Assembly: GCF_000521485.1 (NCBI RefSeq)
Contig: NZ_BAVS01000034.1
Location: 1-33,296, forward strand
Reading direction: 5' to 3'
DNA length: 33,296 bases
From: Gracilibacillus boraciitolerans JCM 21714
GTDB lineage: Bacteria; Bacillota; Bacilli; Bacillales; Amphibacillaceae
Shown here: positions 25,700-31,301 of the stretch, piece after piece
How positions within the stretch are numbered: the first letter of the stretch is position 1
How the letters are laid out: each line of letters begins with the position of its first letter
Translations under genes and position numbers: made by a program
The notes under the pieces: generated by a model
What the model was told of the DNA's origin: nothing
Databases searched by the model: none
Seen by the model: only the letters and a program-made list of their open reading frames with translations

Positions 25700-26279
25700 T
25701 CCAGCTAAGGGAAAAACATACAAAAAACTCCCACTGATTGATGTATCACTTCATTTTTTCACTTTATTTTAGGTGATTTCTAAGAATCTCAATTAACACC
25801 TTATTCTTGTAGAAATATATGCGAGACGTAGAAAGGTAGACTAAAATATTAAGTCACGTAATTTATGGAACAGCTAAAATCCTTGAAAAATGCTACAAAG
25901 CTTAAGGAAAGTCTATATTTGGATCACGCAGGAAGCACTTATCATTATAAATCATTTGGTGTTGGATAAAAACAGAGATTTACCTAGGGGGGGACACTAC
26001 TATAGCAACTGGAAAAAGAGTTAGAAATTCTATCTATGAGCTCGTTCCGAGTGTAGCGCATAAGAAGAAGCAATGCTATTATTCATGGTATATATATTGT
26101 TTAATTATGAATTCGGACAGTAAGATAGATGGCTGGGGGGAAATCAATTACAGTAGTAAATGAAAATAAAGTTGGAAGAAGTGAGCCATGCCCATTGGAA
26201 GTGGGGAAAAGCATAAGAAAATGCTGTGGTAATGATAGCAAATAATAGGTTGTCAAAATATTCCCTTGAATAAAAAATT
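25700..26279. other. Intergenic debris and left flank of repeat copy C
   Basis: 25721-25755 carries half of the mini-element palindrome (AACTCCCACTGAT then TATCACTTCAT), a decayed third copy. A G7 tract (25987-25993) and a G6 tract (26135-26140) are present. From about 26145 (ACAGTAGTAAATGAAAATAA) the sequence is homologous to the flanks of repeat copies B and D. No gene is supported. Confidence 0.55.
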
Positions 26280-26440
26280 CTTCACGGGATATCGTCTTCG
26301 CTTGACGGGATAACTCTCTTGCTTCACGGGATATGTCCCCCCCAGCTTGGCAGGATATAATGATTTATCCCGTCAAGCGAGTAATATAACCCGTGAAGCC
26401 GAGTCGTTATCCCGTCTACCGCATCACATATCCCGTGAAG
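26280..26440 (+). repeat. 21-bp-period inverted array, copy C
   Basis: Forward cores begin at 26285, 26306, 26327 and 26351; backward cores end at 26372, 26393, 26414 and 26435. All steps are 21 bp except 26327 to 26351, which is 24 and spans the C7 tract at 26337-26343. Copy D has TACCC there and keeps 21. The array therefore acts as an internal ruler showing that exactly 3 bases were added. Both flanks are shared with copy D. Confidence 0.88.
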
Positions 26441-26543
26441 AAAGAAGTTTCAACTAAATATTGATCTGTTTTAATAAAAAGGCAATAGCAAAAATGATTT
26501 ATTGTGCCTACAACTCTTATCGTATTCCTCATGCCATGGTTTG

Positions 26544-27233
26544 TTAAAGATCTGCTTTTACCGATTTTGTAATAACGAGATAGGCAATTAAAAATCCTAT
26601 GATTCCAAGAAAAATCGGAATAGCAATAAAAGAATAGAGATTCGTGGTGCTGTCTATGGATGAAAAAATTACTGCAATAATCAGAATAGAAGAAGTAATT
26701 GTCGCTGGTACGGAATATTTTCTCATGCCAAAGAATAATGGTATTAAAGCCATTCCAGCTGAACTCAGTGCAATCAAAAAGATGCGAAGAGCCCTTTCGG
26801 TCAGCATCTCTAAAGTTAAGGGATCGCTGATGTAGTGTACCATTGAATTTATAAAGGCAAAACTACTAAAGACAAGAATGTGGGAAAAAATAATAAAGAA
26901 AAAGGTAACAATACTTACGATAAGGACCTTTGCTACCAAAAGCTTTGTTCGATTTATCGGATACATGAACAATACAGAGATCGTTTTATCCCTGAATTCT
27001 TCTATAATCATATGAGAGAGAAGAACGGAAGCATAGATTACAAAGGCAGCCACGATAAATATTTCCATTAACATAAATACACTTTCATAATTAACCAACA
27101 ATTCTGCAGTAGCATCTTTGTCTAGTCCCAATAGTAAAAATAAACCGATGATTCCTGCATTGATATAAATAAATGTTAATAAAAGACTCACAATATTCAT
27201 CTTTTGTATTTCCAGTTTTATTAGGCTATGCAT
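26544..27233 (-). CDS. ABC-2 type permease (bacitracin/lantibiotic-resistance type)
   Basis: The 229-residue membrane protein has six predicted helices: near the N-terminus (IVSLLLTFIYINAGIIGLFLLLG), IFIVAAFVIYASVLL, LIVSIVTFFFIIFSHILVFSS, FLIALSSAGMALIPLFFG, TITSSILIIAVIFSS and FLGIIGFLIAYLVI. It pairs with the ATPase encoded upstream, overlapping it by 8 bases, so the two are translationally coupled. Start: ATG 27233 after AAGGAGG; the upstream in-frame ATG overlaps the site. The module probably removes or senses peptide antibiotics (YcbO/BcrB type). Confidence 0.87.
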   Translation of the reverse strand: MHSLIKLEIQKMNIVSLLLTFIYINAGIIGLFLLLGLDKDATAELLVNYESVFMLMEIFIVAAFVIYASVLLSHMIIEEFRDKTISVLFMYPINRTKLLVAKVLIVSIVTFFFIIFSHILVFSSFAFINSMVHYISDPLTLEMLTERALRIFLIALSSAGMALIPLFFGMRKYSVPATITSSILIIAVIFSSIDSTTNLYSFIAIPIFLGIIGFLIAYLVITKSVKADL

Positions 27234-28155
27234 CTTTATTGCCTCCTTCAATTAGCTGGAGGAAATAATCCTCAAGCGATTTGCTTTTTTTATGAATGGA
27301 TCCAATCTCAATCTGGTTTGTAACCATTGCCTGAATAACATCATTTTGCGAAATGTTACGATCATAGATATGGATAAGGCTATCTTGTTCTTTTATTCTG
27401 AAGTTATCGATATTTAATTCATTCTCTAAAACAAATGCAGCTTTTGCTTGATCTTTTACTTGTAATTCCAGATGTTCCACATATTTGCCGCGAATAATAT
27501 CCATTGATGTTTCTTCGAGTATTTTTCCTTCGCGTATCACTCCGATCGTATCTGCTATTTGTTCGATCTCACCGAGAATGTGGCTGGAAATTAATAAAGA
27601 CATTCCATATTGGCTGCTAAGGTTTAAAAACAAATTACGCATTTCACGTATTCCTTGCGGATCTAGTCCATTAAGAGGCTCATCAAGTATTAATAAGTCT
27701 GGTTTCGTAATAACGGCTCTTGCAATGGCTAACCTTTGTTTCATTCCAAGCGAAAATTCCTTTACGGGTTTCTTTTCAACGTTGATCAAATTCACTAGCT
27801 TTAATGCTTCATCAATCTCATTTTTATTGTGAAAGCCCATGTATCTGCAGTGAAGATCCAGATTTTTTCTAGCGGACAACTTCTCATAAAAAACAGGATA
27901 TTCAATGGTACTTCCGATTCTTTTTAACACTTCAAAAGAAGTGGGGGGGCTTAATTTTTCTCCCAACACTTCGATTTCTCCACCAGTTGGTTTTACAAGA
28001 TTCGTTATCATCTTCATGATAGTCGTTTTCCCGGAACCGTTAGGACCAAGAAATCCATAAATCTCACCTTTTTTAATATACATATTTACTCCTGATACAA
28101 CTTCTGCACCATTGTATACTTTGGTTAAGTTGTGTGTTTGAATAATATAGGTCAT
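27226..28155 (-). CDS. ABC transporter ATPase, BcrA/YcbN-like
   Basis: The 309-residue ATPase has Walker A GPNGSGKTT (37-45), signature FSLGMKQR, Walker B LLILDEPLNGLDP and switch His in SSHILGE. The C-terminal extension (about 215-309) is typical of BcrA-type antibiotic exporters. The ATG at 28155 follows AAAGGAGG. A G7 tract (27943-27949) encodes KLSPPTSFEVLKRIG, where relatives have LSPTSFEVLKRIG, again one Pro more. It works with the 26544-27233 permease and is likely induced by the two-component system encoded 78 bases upstream. Confidence 0.92.
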   Translation of the reverse strand: MTYIIQTHNLTKVYNGAEVVSGVNMYIKKGEIYGFLGPNGSGKTTIMKMITNLVKPTGGEIEVLGEKLSPPTSFEVLKRIGSTIEYPVFYEKLSARKNLDLHCRYMGFHNKNEIDEALKLVNLINVEKKPVKEFSLGMKQRLAIARAVITKPDLLILDEPLNGLDPQGIREMRNLFLNLSSQYGMSLLISSHILGEIEQIADTIGVIREGKILEETSMDIIRGKYVEHLELQVKDQAKAAFVLENELNIDNFRIKEQDSLIHIYDRNISQNDVIQAMVTNQIEIGSIHKKSKSLEDYFLQLIEGGNKDA

Positions 28156-28232
28156 CTTCTTGCCTCCTTTTTGATATAACTAACTATAGCAAAGAAAGAT
28201 GTCATTTCTCTTACTTATTTCTTAAGTAAATC

Positions 28233-29159
28233 TTACGCTTTTTTGAACATAAGGGTAAAGGTAGTAAGTCTATGAGGAATACTGGAAAATTTGATCTGTC
28301 CATCTAATTGTTCTGTCAGCCGTTTGCTAATTGTCAAGCCTAGTCCGCTTCCTTGCGTAAATTCACTCTTTGATTCTTTAACGGTATAGAGGCGATCAAA
28401 AATACGGTCCTGATCGGAATGGGGGATCCCTTTTCCTTTATTGGTGACTTCGATCATTATACTCTCGTTATGTTGAAATACGGTTAAGCCAACGAAATTA
28501 CCATCCTTTCCATAGTGAATGGCATTGGATAGTAAATTATGCAGAATACGGTTCAATGCTTCTTCATCACCATAAAAATAGAGAGGTTCTTTAGCTATAT
28601 CTATCTCAACATCAAAGCCTTTGCTCATTAATGTGTCGTAATATCCTAAGACTACTTTGCGACATATTTCATTGATGTGAATACGCTTGCGTTCTAGTTG
28701 CCAGTCACCTGACTCCAGCTTTGCCAAATCAAAAAATTTGTTAATTAAACGTGTTGCATCCATCACTTTTTCAGATACTTTGGCTAACAAGTCAGCTTGT
28801 TCTTTGGCTGTATAGCTATTGTGCTGCAGGTTTTCTACATAACCTAAAATGATAGTTAAAGGTGTTTTTAGGTCATGAGATATATTGGTAAGCATGCGTT
28901 TCATGGAAATACGCATCCGAGCACTGTCGGCTAAGGATTCTTGATGATAATTAAGTAATTGATTAATTTCGATTAACAGTTGTTGTTCCAGCTTGTTTTC
29001 TGTCATTAATAAAATTCGATCTGAAGACTTTTTGGAGATGAGTTGATGTATCTTCTTGGTTATGTATCGAAGATTTTTATCTAACCTTTGCTTGGAAAGC
29101 TGTTGTTGGAAGAGTAATAAAAGCAAAACAAGGATAATAACAGACAAGGTAATGATCAT
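28233..29159 (-). CDS. Sensor histidine kinase, YcbM/BcrS-like
   Basis: The 308-residue kinase has one N-terminal membrane helix (about 2-18) and no extracellular domain. It then has a helical linker, an H-box NISHDLKTPLT with phospho-acceptor H95, an N-box LLSNAIHYG, and G-boxes KGKGIP and GSGLGLTISK. Kinases with such minimal sensors are usually tuned by the partner ABC transporter. The ATG overlaps the response regulator stop (ATGA). A G5 run at 28421-28425 is in frame as GIPHS, showing that not every G5 here has been lengthened. Confidence 0.92.
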   Translation of the reverse strand: MIITLSVIILVLLLLLFQQQLSKQRLDKNLRYITKKIHQLISKKSSDRILLMTENKLEQQLLIEINQLLNYHQESLADSARMRISMKRMLTNISHDLKTPLTIILGYVENLQHNSYTAKEQADLLAKVSEKVMDATRLINKFFDLAKLESGDWQLERKRIHINEICRKVVLGYYDTLMSKGFDVEIDIAKEPLYFYGDEEALNRILHNLLSNAIHYGKDGNFVGLTVFQHNESIMIEVTNKGKGIPHSDQDRIFDRLYTVKESKSEFTQGSGLGLTISKRLTEQLDGQIKFSSIPHRLTTFTLMFKKA

Positions 29160-29860
29160 TTTTTTAGCTCCATTTTATAGCCAATTCCCCAAATGGTTTT
29201 TATATATGTCGGGGGGGTGGAAGGATTATCTTCAATTTTACTTCTCAGCCTTCTAATATGAACATTGATGACATTGTCGTCACCATAATAAGTATCTTTC
29301 CAAACCTTTTCAAATAATTGTCCTTTTGTAAAGACTTGATTTGGATGTGCTGCTAGCAAACTTAATATCTGAAATTCTTTTGCAGTTAATCGGATTTCAC
29401 TATTATTTTTATAGACTGTGAAGGTATCCAAATCAATGAGTAGGTCAAGTATTATTAGCTTATTTTCCTGTTTTGTCGAGGTGCCTTGAATGTATTGATT
29501 GGATCGTCGTAATGCCGCGTTTACTCTTGCGGTCATTTCAATTAAGGAAAAAGGTTTACCTATGTAGTCATCCGCACCAAATCCAAGTCCTAGTGCCTTA
29601 TCAACATCACTGTCTTTTGCCGACATGATTAGAATGGGAACCAAACTTTCCTCACGAATTTTTTGCATTATTTCGATTCCATTACTCGATGGGAGCATCA
29701 AGTCTAGTAGGATTAAATCTACTTTTTCCTCTGAAAAAAGAGCTATTGCTTCATGGCCATCAAATGCAGAGATAACCCGATATCCCTCTTTTTTAAGATG
29801 ATTAAGAACCATTTCATGAATCTGCTCATCATCCTCAACTAATAAAATTACTTCGTTCAA
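29156..29860 (-). CDS. OmpR-family response regulator, YcbL-like
   Basis: The 234-residue protein has a receiver domain (ILLVEDDEQ; phospho-acceptor D53 in LILLDLMLP; switch Lys in DDYIGKPFS) and a winged-helix effector domain (LTAKEFQILSLLAAHPNQVF, then INVHIRRLRSKIE and TIWGIGYK). Start: TTG 29860 after AAAGGCGG; an upstream in-frame TTG (29878) would overlap that site. The C7/G7 tract at 29211-29217 gives STPPTYI, where relatives have a single Pro. It heads the regulator-kinase-ATPase-permease operon. Confidence 0.92.
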   Translation of the reverse strand: MNEVILLVEDDEQIHEMVLNHLKKEGYRVISAFDGHEAIALFSEEKVDLILLDLMLPSSNGIEIMQKIREESLVPILIMSAKDSDVDKALGLGFGADDYIGKPFSLIEMTARVNAALRRSNQYIQGTSTKQENKLIILDLLIDLDTFTVYKNNSEIRLTAKEFQILSLLAAHPNQVFTKGQLFEKVWKDTYYGDDNVINVHIRRLRSKIEDNPSTPPTYIKTIWGIGYKMELKK

Positions 29861-29964
29861 ATTAATTCCGCCTTTCAATGGAAAATAAATCTAATTACTT
29901 GTTTTATTATCGTTCAATCAAGAGTTGTTGTCTATATGTTTTTCTATTATATTCTGTTCGGGTG

Positions 29965-30029
29965 CTGGTTCTAAGGTTGGTCTCTCAGAGAAAGGAGCAG
30001 GGGAAGGATTAGAAGTAACGTCTTGTTTG
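29965..30029 (-). pseudogene. Fragment of a third TslA-like gene
   Basis: TCTAAGGT, CTCAGAGAAAGGAGC and GAAGTAACGTCTTGTTT parallel 12723-12783 within the intact effector gene. On the minus strand it reads QDVTSNPSPAPFSERPTLE, compare QDITSNPSIAPLSERTTLE. Only this piece of the linker/helical region remains, immediately beside repeat copy D. Confidence 0.65.
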
Positions 30030-30143
30030 ATAAAATTGGAAAAAATGAGCCATGCCCATTGGAGGTGGGAAAAAGCATAAGAAATGCAGTGTTAATGATA
30101 GCAAATAATAGATTGTCAGCGTATCCCTCTAGAATAAAGAATT

Positions 30144-30301
30144 CTTCACGGGATATCGCTTTCGCTTGACGGGATAACTCTCTCGCTTGACGGGATATGT
30201 ACCCAGCTTGGCAGGATATAATGACTTATCCCGTCAAGCGAGTAATATAACCCGTGAAGCAGAGTCGTTATCCCGTCTACAGCATCACATATCCCGTGAA
30301 G
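30144..30301 (+). repeat. 21-bp-period inverted array, copy D
   Basis: The most regular copy. Forward cores CGGGATA (or CAGGATA) begin at 30149, 30170, 30191 and 30212. Backward cores end at 30233, 30254, 30275 and 30296. All are exactly 21 bp apart, including the step across the centre. The first unit CTTCACGGGATAT is the perfect inverse of the last, ATATCCCGTGAAG. The left flank (about 30040-30143) and right flank (GAAAGAAGTTTCAACTAAAT) are shared with copy C. Confidence 0.9.
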
Positions 30302-30685
30302 AAAGAAGTTTCAACTAAATATTGATCTGTTTTTAAAAAAGGCAGTAGCGAAATTGGCTGCAGATGATCCTCAAGCCTTGAAATTCGTTCAAAAATAGAT
30401 TCTATATTGAGAAATGATAAAATTGACAAAAAAATAAAGCCATATCAAGGCTTTTGTTCGTTTTTTTAGTTTTGAGGTGTCAAACTTCCGAGATAATGTG
30501 CTCAATTTTGAGTTATTATAAAAGCTACTTACTAGAAATTTTTAAAAAAGTTGTGGAAGAAAAATAAAAAGAGTAAGTGATTAGACCAGTGGCAAACAAA
30601 GATTAGTTCTCCATAACTGAGGTGAAAAAAGTATTAAACAGTTAATCTCACGTGATAAATAACCGGTGTATTTTTCGCGAAAATG
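30302..30685. other. Intergenic, no gene seen
   Basis: The right flank of repeat copy D extends to about 30345. A weak stem AAAGCC/GGCTTT near 30436-30453, followed by a T-rich stretch at 30461-30467, may be a terminator. Nothing coding is supported. Confidence 0.4.
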
Positions 30686-30694
30686 TGGTATACT
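30686..30694 (+). promoter_or_regulatory. Promoter of the antisense RNA
   Basis: TGGTATACT is an extended -10 (TG at 30686-30687, TATACT at 30689-30694), without a convincing -35. Transcription would start at about 30701 and run into the 3' end of the toxin mRNA. Confidence 0.5.
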
Positions 30695-30700
30695 AAATAA

Positions 30701-30843
30701 TAAGAAAACGAATATTAAAAAAGACCGCAGTTGGTGCTGCGGTCCCTAGATACCCATTCTTTGAATAGGGGGATTGGCGTTATCTAGTTCATGACCAGAA
30801 AATAGCCCTTACCCATTTTGCCGAACAGGGGGGCTATTTTTTG
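30701..30843 (+). ncRNA. Antisense RNA antitoxin (type I system)
   Basis: From the extended -10 to a terminator formed by AAAATAGCCC (30799-30808) and the arm ending GGGCTATTTT plus TT (30831-30842), a transcript of about 143 bases is expected. It overlaps the 3' end of the toxin reading frame and the toxin terminator, the RatA/SR-type layout known from B. subtilis txpA/ratA and bsrG/SR4. The right terminator arm has G6 where the left has only C3. Three unpaired Gs would bulge, again a 3-base excess. Confidence 0.55.
30716..30745 (-). terminator. Terminator of the toxin mRNA
   Basis: On the minus strand GACCGCAG and CTGCGGTC are perfect inverses around a 6-base loop, followed by a T run. Confidence 0.8.
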
Positions 30844-30931
30844 CGTTCAAAATAGCGACAACGACTGCGATTAGCGCGATGATCATCGTAGTAAACGAGA
30901 TCATAAGTGTCAAAGCCTGGAACGTCGTCAT
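30809..30931 (-). CDS. Holin-like type I toxin peptide (40 aa)
   Basis: The peptide MTTFQALTLMISFTTMIIAL then IAVVVAILNAKNSPPVRQNG has the family pattern of putative holin-like toxins (TxpA/BsrG-type single-helix membrane peptides: M-x-FQALTLMISF). Overproduced, such peptides damage the membrane. The antisense RNA over its 3' end normally keeps it silent. The ATG at 30931 is preceded by a C8 tract (G8 on its strand, 30939-30946) exactly where GAAAGGAGGTGATG is usual. A C6 run encodes the SPP segment. Confidence 0.78.
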   Translation of the reverse strand: MTTFQALTLMISFTTMIIALIAVVVAILNAKNSPPVRQNG

Positions 30932-31013
30932 GGCATCACCCCCCCCTTTCGGGGGGGATAACACCAACCACCCTATTCTTTAGTTATAGTTGTCGAATGA
31001 GTACCTATAATCT

Positions 31014-31022
31014 ATTATACCA
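31014..31022 (-). promoter_or_regulatory. Promoter of the toxin mRNA
   Basis: On the minus strand TGGTATAAT is a perfect extended -10, about 83 bases upstream of the toxin start. The -35 region is poor. The mRNA would be about 290 bases, as in txpA/bsrG systems. Confidence 0.5.
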
Positions 31023-31301
31023 TATATTCACTTTTCCCTTTGTTGTAAATTGATGTGATACCAAGGGTGTCACGATACTCCTCAATTCAAAAAAATAGAT
31101 AAATAATATAACAATCCGCACTCTTGATGAAAATTAATGTAAAACCGTCGTTATAAGGGTGATTCTTTATATTCAAAGTAAGGTATATCAATATCACGGC
31201 TTTTACTTACTTCCAATCTCATAATCCACATGACCTTTCTTCCCACCACCAACTATAGTATAATAGCACCATCTAACATGTTAAAAAATGGGTGGTAGCT
31301 A

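Larger units (their letters stand above)
1373..30957. repeat. Dispersed G/C homopolymer tracts of 6-8 bases (38 sites)
   Basis: Tract starts (7 bases unless noted): 1373, 2310, 4567, 5659, 5863, 6394 (8), 6429 (8), 6687, 6811, 7310, 8197, 10072, 12538, 13461 (8), 13834, 14861, 16607, 16723, 18272, 18725, 19089, 19422 (8), 20973, 21851, 22395, 23196, 23245, 23689, 24593 (8), 24636 (8), 25987, 26135 (6), 26337, 27943, 29211, 30828 (6), 30939 (8), 30951. Only about eight runs of exactly 5 were seen (for example 7951, 12064, 18553, 28421) and none of 9 or more. The size distribution is therefore bimodal. In intact genes every tract keeps the reading frame. Confidence 0.85.

Noticed and set aside
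30144-30301. CRISPR array
   Set aside because: Units are regular, but half are inverted and the bases between cores are short and also repeated. There are no unique spacers and no cas genes.
1373-30957. Phase-variable poly-G tracts as in Campylobacter
   Set aside because: The lengths are almost all 7 or 8, in frame in intact genes, and also present in housekeeping-type genes and non-coding DNA. On/off switching by slippage would not give a uniform 3-base excess.
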